A stretch of 64,000 nt of DNA from NCBI GenBank assembly GCA_040880725.1, contig JBBDHV010000047.1, positions 16,274 to 80,273 of the forward strand. The letters run 5' to 3'. The DNA is from DATHWB01 sp040880725 (GTDB lineage: Bacteria; Actinomycetota; Acidimicrobiia; Spongiisociales; ZC4RG35). The notes below the pieces were generated by a model, which saw only the letters and a program-made list of their open reading frames with translations, made no database searches and had not been told where the DNA came from. The translations under genes were made by a program, and so were the position numbers. Shown here in pieces: positions 52,398 through 63,562 of the stretch; positions within the stretch are counted from its first letter, which is position 1; each line of letters opens with the position of its first letter.

Positions 52398-53366
52398 ATG
52401 AAGCGTGGAATCGCTTTGACTCTGTCGATTGCCCTTTTGGTGGCCGCCTGTGGCGGTTCGGATGCCGGAGATTCCGGAGACGAGGGCTCAGCCGACGACA
52501 ACCCCGCGATCACTTTGATCGTGAACCCGTGGACGGCATCACGTCTGAATGCCGAAGTGGCCAAGATCATCATCGAGGCCGAACTGGGCAACGCGGTGGA
52601 GATCACCGAGGTGAACGAGAACGACGCGATGTTCACCGGCATGGCGGACGGCACGCTCGACGCGGTGCTCGAAATCTGGCCGTCGGGGGTGACGGACGCC
52701 GAGAATGCCTACTTCGACGATGGCAGCGTGGTCAACCTGGGCGAGTTGGGAACGATTGGCAAGATCGGGTGGTTCGTTCCGAGCTACGTGGTCGACGAGA
52801 ACCCCGACCTCGCAACCTGGGAGGGATACGCAGATCCCGCCGTCGCCGAGATGTTCGCCACGGCCGAAACCGGCGACCAGGGACGATTCCTCGGCACCGA
52901 CCCGTCCTACTCCCAGTACGACGAGCAGATCATCGCGAACCTGGGTCTGCCGTTCCAAGTCGTCTTCTCCGGGTCGGAGCCGGCGACAGTGGCCGAACTC
53001 GACGCCCGGTTCGCCGCCTCCGAACCAATCATCATGTACTGGTGGACCCCGACTGCAGCCGTGGCCAAGTACGACCTGGTCAACGTCCTGCTCCCCGAAC
53101 ACAACGACGACTGCGGCGCCAGCGCCGCGGCAGGCGACGGTGGGGTGGACTGTGACTACCCCGAGGACGTGCTGTTCAAGGCGGCGTCGGGCCAACTCGA
53201 AGAGAAGGACCCCGACGTGTTCGCCTTCCTCGACGCCTTCACGCTGACCACCGAGGACCAACTCTCGATGTTGCCGCCAGTGGAGATCGACGGTCTCGAC
53301 CCGGCGGAGGTCGCCCAGGACTGGGTGGACGCCAACGAGGACGTCTGGTCCGCCTGGCTCCCCTGA
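52398..53366 (+). CDS. Glycine betaine ABC transporter substrate-binding lipoprotein
   Basis: 322 residues, OpuAC family. Lipobox LLVAAC (Cys18) and an acidic Ser/Gly/Asp spacer precede the binding fold: ITLIVNPWTASRLNAEVAKI, DAVLEIWPSGVTDAE, and WEGYADPAVAEMFATAETGD followed by MYWWTPTAAVAKYDL. Tryptophans in NPWT, EIWPSG and YWWTP fit the aromatic cage for quaternary amines. Strong AGGAGGGAA ribosome-binding site. Divergently transcribed from the ATPase-permease operon. Confidence 0.93.
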   Translation: MKRGIALTLSIALLVAACGGSDAGDSGDEGSADDNPAITLIVNPWTASRLNAEVAKIIIEAELGNAVEITEVNENDAMFTGMADGTLDAVLEIWPSGVTDAENAYFDDGSVVNLGELGTIGKIGWFVPSYVVDENPDLATWEGYADPAVAEMFATAETGDQGRFLGTDPSYSQYDEQIIANLGLPFQVVFSGSEPATVAELDARFAASEPIIMYWWTPTAAVAKYDLVNVLLPEHNDDCGASAAAGDGGVDCDYPEDVLFKAASGQLEEKDPDVFAFLDAFTLTTEDQLSMLPPVEIDGLDPAEVAQDWVDANEDVWSAWLP

Positions 53367-53402
53367 TCGGCTGACCGAACCGCGGGCTCAGAACGACAGC
53401 CA

Positions 53403-53436
53403 GTGTCGTCAGGAACCCAGGGTTTGCGACACCACT
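53403..53436. repeat. Family 2 hairpin repeat, copy 2
   Basis: GTGTCG (53403-53408) pairs with CGACAC (53427-53432), with the same AACCC/GGGTT inner stem as copy 1. Bases 53408-53436 are identical to 49366-49394. It lies between the convergent betaine-binding protein and betA genes. Confidence 0.85.
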
Positions 53437-53467
53437 GAGGGGTGGGATCCATTGGATCCCACCCCTC
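53437..53467. terminator. Strong bidirectional terminator hairpin
   Basis: A perfect 14-bp stem (GAGGGGTGGGATCC at 53437-53450 with its complement at 53454-53467) and a three-base loop, directly before the betA stop. It serves both convergent genes. Confidence 0.88.
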
Positions 53468-53470
53468 GTC

Positions 53471-55108
53471 TCATCCTGCGTGGCGGTACCAGTCCACGTG
53501 TTCGGGAGGGAGCGGCGTATTCCCGAGCACGAGGTCCGCCGCCTTCTCCGCCAGCATCATGACCGGGGCATAGATGTTGCCGTTGGTCACGTACCGCATG
53601 GCGCTGGCATCGACCACCCGCACCCCTTCGAGGCCGTGCACCTTCATGGTGAGCGGATCGGTCACCGACATCTCATCGATGCCCATCCGCGCCGTGCATG
53701 AGGGGTGAAGGGCGGTCTCGCCGTCGCGGCGCACCCACTCGAGGATCTCCTCGTCGGTCTCCACCCCCGGGCCGGGTGACAGCTCGCCGCCGTCGAACGG
53801 CTCGAAGGCGGGTTGCGCGAAGATGTCCCGGGTACCGCGAATTGCCTCCACCCATTCGCGTCGGTCCTGGTCGGTCGACAAGTAGTTGAAGCGCAGCGCC
53901 GGCTTGTCCATCGGATCGGTGGAACGGATCTTCACCGAGCCCATCGAGTTCGAGTACATGGGTCCGATGTGGATTTGGTACCCGTGGCCCCCCGCCGGCG
54001 ACGAGCCGTCGTAGCGAATGGCGATCGGCAGGAAATGGAACATGAGATTCGGCCACTGCACCTCGTCGTTGCTGCGGAGGAAGCCGCCGGCTTCGAAATG
54101 GTTGGTGGCGCCGGGACCCTTGCGGAACAGCCACATCAGCCCGACCAACGGGCGACGCCACATGGCCATCCACGGCTGAATCGACACCGGCAACTTCGAC
54201 GCATGCTGGATGTAGACCTCCAGGTGGTCCTGCATGTGTTCGCCGACACCAGGCAGGTCGTGCACGACGTCGATCCCCAGTGCCCGTAGCTCTGGCGCGT
54301 TCCCCACCCCGGAGAGTTGCAAGAGTTGGGGGGTGTTGAACGCGCCGCCGCACAGGATGACCTCACCAGCGGTGACTCGCTCGGTCTTCGCTCCCACTCG
54401 ATACTCCACCCCGGTGGCACGGGTGCCGTCGAAATTGATACCGGTCACCATGGCCCTGGTCACGACATCGAGATTCGAGCGGGTCATGACAGGATGCAGA
54501 TAGGCCCGGGCCGCACTGAGCCGCCGCCCGCGATGCACGTTCCTGTCGAAGCGGGCGAACCCTTCCTGCTTGCGACCGTTGACATCGTCGGTGAGGGCGT
54601 GACCTGCCTGCTGCACGGCCTCGAAGAAGGCACCGAAGAGCGGATTCTCGGCGGGACCGCGTTCGAGGACGAGCGGACCGTCCTCGCCCCGGAACTCGTC
54701 GCCGCCGACGAGACAGGTCTCCATCCGCTTGAAGTACGGAAGGCAATGGGCGTAGTCCCAGGTCTCCATTCCGGGGTCGGCTGCCCACCGCTCGTAGTCC
54801 ATGGGGTTGCCCCGCTGGAAGATCATCCCGTTGATGGACGACGAACCGCCCAGAACCTTGCCGCGGGCGTGGTAGATGCGGCGACCACCCATGAACGGCT
54901 CCGGCTCGGACTCGTATTTCCAGTCGTAGAACCGGCTGCCGATCGGGAACGCCAGCGCAGCAGGCATGTGGATGAACACGTCCCACCAGTAATCGGGACG
55001 CCCTGCTTCGAGGACGAGGACACGATTGCTCGGATCGGCGGACAGCCGATTCGCCATGGCGGAACCTGCCGAGCCGCCCCCAACGACGACGAAGTCGTAG
55101 GTCGCCAT
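53471..55108 (-). CDS. betA: Choline dehydrogenase (GMC oxidoreductase)
   Basis: 545 residues. FAD enzyme that oxidises choline to betaine aldehyde. The FAD loop is FVVVGGGSAGSAMANRLS; HARGKVLGGSSSINGMIFQR and GGAFNTPQLLQLSGVGN are the two GMC signatures; the catalytic His lies in ALHPSCTARMG and the final NGNIYAPVMMLAEKAADL closes the FAD site. Close agreement with BetA supports choline as substrate, though other alcohols are possible. Its ATG overlaps the betB stop by one base (TGATG), making a betB-betA operon next to betaine uptake. Confidence 0.92.
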   Translation of the reverse strand: MATYDFVVVGGGSAGSAMANRLSADPSNRVLVLEAGRPDYWWDVFIHMPAALAFPIGSRFYDWKYESEPEPFMGGRRIYHARGKVLGGSSSINGMIFQRGNPMDYERWAADPGMETWDYAHCLPYFKRMETCLVGGDEFRGEDGPLVLERGPAENPLFGAFFEAVQQAGHALTDDVNGRKQEGFARFDRNVHRGRRLSAARAYLHPVMTRSNLDVVTRAMVTGINFDGTRATGVEYRVGAKTERVTAGEVILCGGAFNTPQLLQLSGVGNAPELRALGIDVVHDLPGVGEHMQDHLEVYIQHASKLPVSIQPWMAMWRRPLVGLMWLFRKGPGATNHFEAGGFLRSNDEVQWPNLMFHFLPIAIRYDGSSPAGGHGYQIHIGPMYSNSMGSVKIRSTDPMDKPALRFNYLSTDQDRREWVEAIRGTRDIFAQPAFEPFDGGELSPGPGVETDEEILEWVRRDGETALHPSCTARMGIDEMSVTDPLTMKVHGLEGVRVVDASAMRYVTNGNIYAPVMMLAEKAADLVLGNTPLPPEHVDWYRHAG

Positions 55109-56561
55109 CAGTAGGGCGCCTCCACGTGACCCGACGCCACGTAGACCGACTTGAGCTGTGTGTAGTGCTCGATCGCCGCCATGGAGTTCTCCCGTCCGAT
55201 GCCGCTCTGCTTGTAGCCGCCGAACGGCATCTCGATCGGTGTGAGGTTGTACGTGTTGATCCAGACGATGCCCGCTTCGAGCGCGGCCGCCACGCGATGC
55301 GCGCGAGTCAGGTCCTTGGTGAACACTCCTGCCGCCAGGCCGTACGCGGTGTCGTTGGCGCGGGACACCACCTCCTCTTCGGAGCCGAAACTGAGAACCG
55401 CCATCACGGGGCCGAAGATCTCCTCACGGACGAAACGCATGTCGTCGGTGCACTGGTCGAAAACCGTCGGCTCGACGAAAAAGCCCGAGTCGAGGCCAGG
55501 TGGACGCCCTCCGCCGCACAGCAGGCGTGCCCCCGACTCCTTCGCGAGTTCGATGTAGCCGAGCACCTTCTCCATGTGCTCCGCCGAGATCAGCGACCCG
55601 ACGTCGGTCGCGGGGTCGAGTGGATCACCGATCCGCATCTTCTCGGTACGCGCGGTCAGACGGCCCACGAAGTCGGCATGGATCGACTCGTGAACAAAGA
55701 CTCGAGTCCCGTTGGAACAGACTTCGCCCTGGGTGTAGAAGTTCGCGAGAAGGGCACCGGAGACGGCATCGTCGATGTCGGCGTCATCGAAGACGATCAT
55801 CGGGGACTTCCCACCGAGTTCGAGCGTCACGTGTTTGAGTGTCGCCGCGGCAGCAACCATGACCGCTTTGCCGGTGCCGACCTCGCCGGTGAGTGACACC
55901 TTGGCGATACCGGGATGCGCCGTCATCGCCCGGCCGGTGCGGGCATCGCCCTGCACGACATTGAACACCCGTCGGGGACACCCGCCTCCGAGTAGATCTC
56001 GGCCAGCGCGAGCGCCGTGAGCGGGGTGAGTTCGGCGGGCTTGTAGACCATGGTGTTTCCACACGCGAGCGCGGGCGCGGACTTCCAGCATGCGATCTGG
56101 ATCGGGTAGTTCCAGGCGCCGATACCCGCCACCACGCCGAGCGGCTCACGCCGGGTGTAGGCGAAATCAGAACCGAAGTCGTAGTGGTGACCGTGCAGCG
56201 AACCGGCAACCCCGGCGAAGTACTCGACGCACTCGGCACCGGAGATCACGTCGACGGTCGACGCCTCACTGATCGGCTTGCCGGTGTCCGACACCTCGAG
56301 GCGGGCCAGTTCGTCGTTGCGGTCGCGTAGGAGCGCTGCGGCCCGGTTCAGAATCCGGCCCCTCTCCGAACCCGTCATCCCGGCCCAGTGTGCGAACGCG
56401 TCCCGCGCCGCGCGAACTGCGCGATCCACATCCTCGTCCCCAGCGTGATCGATGACGGCGATGACTTCACCGGTGGCGGGATTGACGGTCTCGAATGTCT
56501 CCCCGGATGTGGCTTCCACAAACCCACCCCCGATGAAGAGCCGACGATGGGGAACGCTCAC
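55108..56561 (-). pseudogene. betB: Betaine-aldehyde dehydrogenase, interrupted by a one-base frameshift
   Basis: The gene starts at GTG 56561 with a GGAGGT ribosome-binding site and encodes a good aldehyde dehydrogenase up to ALALAEIYSEAGVP (with WNYPIQIACWKSAPALACGN and MVYKPAELTPLTALAL). At about 55968-55970 the frame breaks; adding one base to the short C run there (G run on the coding strand) restores DGVFNVVQGDARTGRAM. The rest is intact in the other frame: the VTLELGGKSP glutamate, the catalytic Cys in GEVCSNGTRVFV and the EMPFGGYKQSGIGRENS end. Repaired length would be 484 residues, normal for BetB. Either a recent mutation or a sequencing error; no other defect is visible. Confidence 0.9.
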
Positions 56562-56641
56562 ATGGACCTCCTGAGCCGACGACGAGCATAGGAATCCTGC
56601 GAGTTCCCCGCGGCGTCGCTTCCTGTGCGAACCTGGGGGTG

Positions 56642-57319
56642 ATGGAGATCGGCGACCGACTCGAACGTCACCTCGCTTCCTGGTTGGGCGTATGGCCACC
56701 GCCGGAACCGGGCTTGCATGTCGTGGGCTCCGAGCGCCGCCTGCGCCCCGGATGGGACGGAAAGGTCCGGACAGTCGCAGGGGTGTCCACCCCGGAGGCG
56801 ACCGTGCTCTCGGTTCCACCGGAGACGGTCGGCGCCGTGCGGGCATTGGGCGACGACCTGTCGGTCGTGGCCGAGGGTCTCGGTGATGCCATCGGTCTGG
56901 CAGGCAGTCGGCTCTTCTCCGGGGTCTTCCGATGGTCCACAGAGCCCGCGCCCGATCCGGGCCGAGGGGTGTGGCTCCCGGCGGAAGATCCCCGAGTGCT
57001 GCCATGGCTGAGACCCTTCGGCGGTGAGGTACTCGTCGGCTTCGAAGGCCGGGACGTCGCCGCCGGCGTCGGCCGCAAGATCCATGACGAGTGGGGAAAT
57101 GAACTGGCCGTCGTGACCGAACCGGGCCACCGCGGAGACGGATGGGCCACCGGTCTCGTCGCACAGGCCGCGCACCGGGTCCTCCGCGATGGTGCGGTGC
57201 CCACGTATCTGCACTCGCCCGACAACGAGGCCTCCGCCCGCACCGCAGATGCCGCAGGGTTTCCCGATCGGGGATGGCGAGTGCACGGCCTCAGCCCCCA
57301 ACCGGAACCCAACCGGTGA
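56642..57319 (+). CDS. GNAT-family acetyltransferase-like protein
   Basis: 225 residues. The C-terminal half is a GNAT domain: NELAVVTEPGHRGDGWATGL has the acetyl-CoA pyrophosphate-loop pattern (here HRGDGWA instead of the usual QxxGxG/A), and TYLHSPDNEASARTADAAGF the late helix with the conserved Asn. The N-terminal half is divergent. Such pairs are often acetylate amines or protein N termini; the substrate is unknown. ATG 56642 is chosen over the GTG one codon earlier. It is divergent from betB by 80 bases. Confidence 0.78.
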   Translation: MEIGDRLERHLASWLGVWPPPEPGLHVVGSERRLRPGWDGKVRTVAGVSTPEATVLSVPPETVGAVRALGDDLSVVAEGLGDAIGLAGSRLFSGVFRWSTEPAPDPGRGVWLPAEDPRVLPWLRPFGGEVLVGFEGRDVAAGVGRKIHDEWGNELAVVTEPGHRGDGWATGLVAQAAHRVLRDGAVPTYLHSPDNEASARTADAAGFPDRGWRVHGLSPQPEPNR

Positions 57320-57323
57320 TCGC

Positions 57324-57449
57324 TCACAGGGTCAGCGGATAGGCAGACCGGCTTCGCCGACTGTTTCTCTGTTCCGCCCGAAAAAGCTTCGCTTTCGGTC
57401 GGGAAGCCGACGGATGGGGCTCGCAGCTCGCCCAATACGCGCGGCTTCT
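57324..57449 (-). repeat. Family 1 intergenic repeat, copy D (reverse orientation, full length)
   Basis: About 126 bases between the convergent GNAT and Gfo/Idh genes. Reading the minus strand it matches copy B along its whole length, with one mismatch in the central stem (CCGACCG). It extends to the CTGACCCTGTGAG end seen in partial copy E. Its AGAAGC end touches the Gfo/Idh stop codon. Confidence 0.93.
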
Positions 57450-58441
57450 CACTCGAAGGTGGGTCGCGCCGGGAGCCCAGCAGCGAGATAGCACTCATCG
57501 ACGACGGCCATGTTTGCGACCCCGTCGGCTGCCGTCGTCGGGTATGCGGCGCCCAACTCGACCGCATCCCGAAACGCGACGAGCTGGTGGAAGTAGGTGT
57601 TCGAGCGGCCGGCGTGGGTCGCTTCCGTCCCGGCCGGCGTGTCGAGGGTCATCGTGGACCCACGCTGCGGTGCAAGGGGGTTGTCGATTTGCAGCGTCCC
57701 GTGTCGTCCGGTGGCGACAATTCCCGATCCTCGACCTTCTCCGACGGGGGCGACCATCGAGCTGTGCACGCTCCCGCTGATCCCTCCTTGCCACGCCAAT
57801 TCGGCTGTGAGCCACGCGTCGACGCCGTCGGGGGTGGCGTCGGCGACCGCCGAGACGACGACCGGGTCCGACCCGACCACCCAGCGCCCCCAGGCAACGG
57901 CGTAGCACCCGAGGTCCATGGTCGATCCGCCACCGAGCTGCATGTTCCAGCGAATGTCCCCAGGGCCGATGCGTCCATCCTCGACCTCGAACCACGCATC
58001 GACCCGGCTCAGCGGTCCGAGCATCTCGAGGCCGGCTCTCATGGTGTCGACGAACGGGTGGTATCGCCAGTGGAACGCCTCCATGACGACACGATCCGAC
58101 GCGGCCGCAGCAGAGGCAACGAGTGCCGCGTCGGCGGCGTTGGCCGCCAGTGGCTTCTCACAGAGCACGTGCAGACCGGCTTCGATGGCAGCGGAGGACC
58201 ACCGGCGATGGAGGGCGGCGGGCGTGCCGATGTAGACCGCATCGATCTCGTCGGACGCCACGAGCTCCTCGTAGGAGTCGAATGCCGAACCGATCCCCCA
58301 TGCGACCGCCATCTCCCGGGCTCGGAGCGGATCGCGGGCGGCCACCGCGGTGACCTCGACGCCGTCGACGGAGGCCGCGGGCTCGAGCACCGCACGCACG
58401 GCGATCCGTGAGGCAGCCAGCAGCCCGATCCGTACCGTCAC
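57449..58441 (-). CDS. Gfo/Idh/MocA-family oxidoreductase
   Basis: 330 residues. NAD(P)-dependent oxidoreductase of the glucose-fructose oxidoreductase/inositol dehydrogenase family. RIGLLAASRIAVRAVLEPAA begins the dinucleotide fold, though the classic GxGxxG is replaced by LAASRIA. VYIGTPAALHRRWSSAAIEA and HVLCEKPLAANAADAAL carry the EKP lysine motif, followed by MEAFHWRYHPFVDTMRAGLE and, further on, GGGSTMDLGCYAVAWGRWVV with the Asp/Cys catalytic area. This form (dihydrodiol/xylose-dehydrogenase-like) often acts on sugars or trans-dihydrodiols. Its GTG overlaps the histidine kinase gene by four bases; it is last in the acs operon. Confidence 0.87.
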   Translation of the reverse strand: MTVRIGLLAASRIAVRAVLEPAASVDGVEVTAVAARDPLRAREMAVAWGIGSAFDSYEELVASDEIDAVYIGTPAALHRRWSSAAIEAGLHVLCEKPLAANAADAALVASAAAASDRVVMEAFHWRYHPFVDTMRAGLEMLGPLSRVDAWFEVEDGRIGPGDIRWNMQLGGGSTMDLGCYAVAWGRWVVGSDPVVVSAVADATPDGVDAWLTAELAWQGGISGSVHSSMVAPVGEGRGSGIVATGRHGTLQIDNPLAPQRGSTMTLDTPAGTEATHAGRSNTYFHQLVAFRDAVELGAAYPTTAADGVANMAVVDECYLAAGLPARPTFE

Positions 58442-59570
58442 GGGTCGGGAACGGTCCCTGCGACGGCTTTCGGGAGGTGGAGTTCGAATCGGGATTCACC
58501 ATCCCATCGGTAGAAGAGATCACCGCCCATCTTCCGGGCCAGTTGGCGCGACACAGTGAGGCCAAGTCCCAACGACGCCATCGCCCCGTCCATCCGATTG
58601 CTGGTGGCATACGGTTCGAACATCTTCGCTGCCAGCTCATCGGGAATCTGGCCGCCCGAGTCCGCCACGGTGATCACCACGTCTCCCTCCGGCGTCGAAC
58701 GCACCTCGAGGAAGATTCGCTCGCCACCATGACGATGGGCATTGACGACCAGATTCCGGATGATCTGGCGGGTTCGCAGCGGATCGCACATTGCGAGCAC
58801 CGACTCGATTCGCCGCATTGACAGCCCAGACCGCGCCGCGGAAGGGACGGAAGCCACTGCAGCTCGCACGAGGTCATCGACTCGCGTGGGCTCGGTGTGG
58901 ACGACGAAGCCGAAGTGTTCAGTCCGCGTGAAGGCCAGCAGATCCTCGACGATGTCTGCGATCTCTCGCGCTTGATCGGCGATGACGCCAATCAGCTCGC
59001 GCACCTCTGCGGTCTCGAGGGAGTCGAACCGATCCCGCAACTCGCCTGCCAGACCGAGGACCGCAGCGAGCGGTGTGCGAATCTCGTGACCGACTGTCGC
59101 GACGAAGCGATTCTTCTGAGCAACCGCCTCGGAGAGTTGCGCCGTCACCCGCGTCCGCCGGATCCAGCCTTCGACGAGGTCTGCAGTTGCATCGAGGGCC
59201 CACCGGTCGAGCAGTGTCGGGTCGGACTCGAAGCCCACCGAGACCGACCCTGCCCAGGTGCCGTCGACCGAGATGGAGACGCCCGTCTCGTCAGTCGCGT
59301 TCGGGGAGGAGCCCGACTCGAACCGAGCGAGTGTCCCGGCTTCGCCGAGCTGTTCGATCACCAGGGAGCGTGCACCGAGCACCGAGCGCAGAGAGTCGAC
59401 GGCCGCGGTGATGCCGGCCTCGTCGGCCTGTAGAAGTGCACGGCCGAGCCCGAGCACGGCATCGTGGACCGGGTGAACCGTCGCCCGGGGCGGGGGCGCA
59501 TCCTCGGCGAACACTTCCAGGACGACCCAAACACCTCTCTTCGCACCATCCAGGAGTGAAGCTGGCTCTG

Positions 59571-59574
<4 letters not shown>
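58438..59574 (-). CDS. Cytosolic sensor histidine kinase with a GAF-like input domain
   Basis: 378 residues and no membrane helix. The first 140 residues look like a GAF-type sensor (VHDAVLGLGRALLQADEAGI, then SVLGARSLVIEQLGEAGTLA and GTWAGSVSVGF). HisKA has the phospho-acceptor His163 in FVATVGHEIRTPLAAVLGLA; HATPase_c has NLVVNAHRHGGERI, VADSGGQIPDEL and SLGLGLTVSRQLARKMGG. The start is a TTG at 59574 overlapping the acs stop (TTGA), the only start in this position. No response regulator is adjacent. Coupling to acs suggests it senses carbon or energy status; unproven. Confidence 0.87.
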
Positions 59575-61520
<1,946 letters not shown>

Positions 61521-61632
61521 GTGGGGCCTTTCTTTCATCGGACGCTACCGACTGTATTGCCTCTGCACGCGATTCGCCCCTTCCGTCTCGTTTGGCGCGG
61601 ATTTCGCGGCGATCTGTGGTCGAATCAGGCCC

Positions 61633-63543
61633 GTGCAGACCGAACTCCGAATCCACGGCGTGTCAGGGACACCGAACGACCTCATGGTCGGTGGTGCTGT
61701 GACGCCCGACGACCGTTTCAAAGCCGATCCGTCGACCGTATACCGGCCGGACGGCAGCGACGGCAGGCTGCTCGCGTACCGCTGGGCGTCGCGCACGTCG
61801 GGAACGGCGGTCTCCGCGTTGTGGCTGCTGCTCGTGCCCTACATGTTGCTCAACCTCGCCGGGTGGGCCCTGCCACCCACCACGGACCGGCGTCATCGCC
61901 TCTCGGTTGCCGCAGTGAGGATCGCCGGTCTCGCCCTGACCCTCGTGTTCGCCTTCGTCACGGCGGTAGGGGTCATCGGGGTGGGCGCTTTCCAAGTCCT
62001 GCGGGAAGCAACGTCGTGGAGCACCGCCCTCACACTCGGAGTCGCAGCAGCCGCGCTCGTCATGGCCGTCCTGTGGTTCAGCACCACGCGGGCCGATAGT
62101 GCCCGCAACGACCGGCCGTACCTCCGAGCGCCGCACATCGCCATCGCGCTCTGGGGAGTGTGGGCGACGGCGGTCACCGCAGCGGCTGAAGCGTCGGGGA
62201 ACGCGAACCCCATCGGATCGATGTGGGCACTTCCGGTGGCCCTCGCCGTCCTCACGGCTGCAGCGTCGCTCTGGCATGGCCTCGAAGACCTGACACGCCT
62301 CTTCGGACGGATCGCCGTCGGAGCCACCCTCGTCCTGCTCATCTCGGTCGTCATTCGGCCCCTCGACACCGTTCCCGACCTCCCGGACGTTCTCGCCACG
62401 CTCGGAGGACCCCTGCGAGCGGCGGTCCTCGCCTATGCAGGGTCCGCCGTCGCCGTCACCGCCCTGGCGTGGTCCCGGACCCACCGTGACGCCGGGCCCG
62501 CCGTGGGGACTTTCCTCGCGCTCGCCGGAGCCACGGGTGCCGCGGTCGGAGCCGGAGTCGTGGTGGTGTCCGGGTGGATCTTCGACGTCCCTCCGGCGGC
62601 GGCGCTCGGCGTGCTCGCCGAGGCGTTCGCCGTCAGTGTGCTCTGCATGGCGGTGTTCCTGGCATTTCACATGTGGACCCATCTGGAGCCGGCGGCCGAT
62701 CCGCGCGAGCGACTGTTTCGCACCCTGGTCTCCGTGCGGGACGACCTCCGTCCACTGCTGTTGGCAGTCCCTGTCGTCACTCTCGCCGTCGGAGCCGTGG
62801 CGCTCGGCCACTTGGACGATGCGCTGCCGTGGCTGGCGGCGGGGGTCGCCCCGCTCGCCGTGGCAGCCGCAGCAGGGGTGGGGTTCCGGACGGGTTTCCG
62901 CGCGGTCCCAGCGGCGTTGCTCGTGGGCGGTGGGACCCTCGTCGGAGTCGTCATGGCCGGAATCGTGTCGTTCCGCACCGTGGCCGTGGCGAGCACCCTC
63001 ATCATCCCGGCACTCGCCGTCGGTGTCCGCATCGCCGGCGCGTTGGGGGACGCCGAACGTCGTCGAATCCTGGCAATCCCATGGGACATCGGTTCGTTCT
63101 TCTCACGACGGTTTCATCCGTTCGCCCCGCCGACGTATCGGGATGTCGTGGAACGGGATCTCCGCACCGTGCTCCTGGCACTCCGGTCGACCGGGCCGGT
63201 CATCGTCTCAGCGCACAGCCAAGGGTCGATCGTGGCGGCGGCTGCGCTCGACGCGATCCCCGGGAGCGACATCCGTCTCCTGACCCACGGCTCTCCGCTC
63301 GCGACGCTGTACATGCGCTTCTTCCCGATCTCGTTCCCGGCAGAGACCCCGGGACGGATCGCTGTTCGACCCTGGATCAACCTGTGGCGGCCGACCGATC
63401 CGATCGGTGGCGCAGTTCGTGGAGCCGACGACAGACGCATCGAGGACACCCACCTCCGAGTTCACGGCGGCTACTGGTTCGACGACGAGGACGAGTATCG
63501 GCGAGCCATCGAGGACATGCGGACGGCGGAATCGTGGACATGA
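61633..63543 (+). CDS. Polytopic membrane protein with a C-terminal serine-hydrolase-like domain
   Basis: 636 residues, not assigned to a named family. The N-terminus has ELRIHGVSGTPNDLMVGGA, a motif also found before lipase-like folds. Residues 60-480 hold some ten hydrophobic segments. The last 120 residues form an alpha/beta-hydrolase-like end: VIVSAHSQGSIVAAAALDAI has the nucleophile elbow (Ser529), and Asp589 (RPTDPIGG) and His611 (LRVHGGYWF) are well placed as the other triad members. The first segment may pair with the hydrolase part. A membrane lipid hydrolase is plausible. GTG start at 61633, chosen because the upstream frame overlaps acs. It ends 19 bases before the next gene. Confidence 0.75.
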   Translation: MQTELRIHGVSGTPNDLMVGGAVTPDDRFKADPSTVYRPDGSDGRLLAYRWASRTSGTAVSALWLLLVPYMLLNLAGWALPPTTDRRHRLSVAAVRIAGLALTLVFAFVTAVGVIGVGAFQVLREATSWSTALTLGVAAAALVMAVLWFSTTRADSARNDRPYLRAPHIAIALWGVWATAVTAAAEASGNANPIGSMWALPVALAVLTAAASLWHGLEDLTRLFGRIAVGATLVLLISVVIRPLDTVPDLPDVLATLGGPLRAAVLAYAGSAVAVTALAWSRTHRDAGPAVGTFLALAGATGAAVGAGVVVVSGWIFDVPPAAALGVLAEAFAVSVLCMAVFLAFHMWTHLEPAADPRERLFRTLVSVRDDLRPLLLAVPVVTLAVGAVALGHLDDALPWLAAGVAPLAVAAAAGVGFRTGFRAVPAALLVGGGTLVGVVMAGIVSFRTVAVASTLIIPALAVGVRIAGALGDAERRRILAIPWDIGSFFSRRFHPFAPPTYRDVVERDLRTVLLALRSTGPVIVSAHSQGSIVAAAALDAIPGSDIRLLTHGSPLATLYMRFFPISFPAETPGRIAVRPWINLWRPTDPIGGAVRGADDRRIEDTHLRVHGGYWFDDEDEYRRAIEDMRTAESWT

Positions 63544-63562
63544 CACAAGCGTTGGAACGAAC

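Noticed and set aside
41178..57449. Spaced copies of a repeat that might suggest a CRISPR array
   Set aside because: Copies are kilobases apart, in both orientations and separated by ordinary genes; there are no regular spacers and no cas genes.
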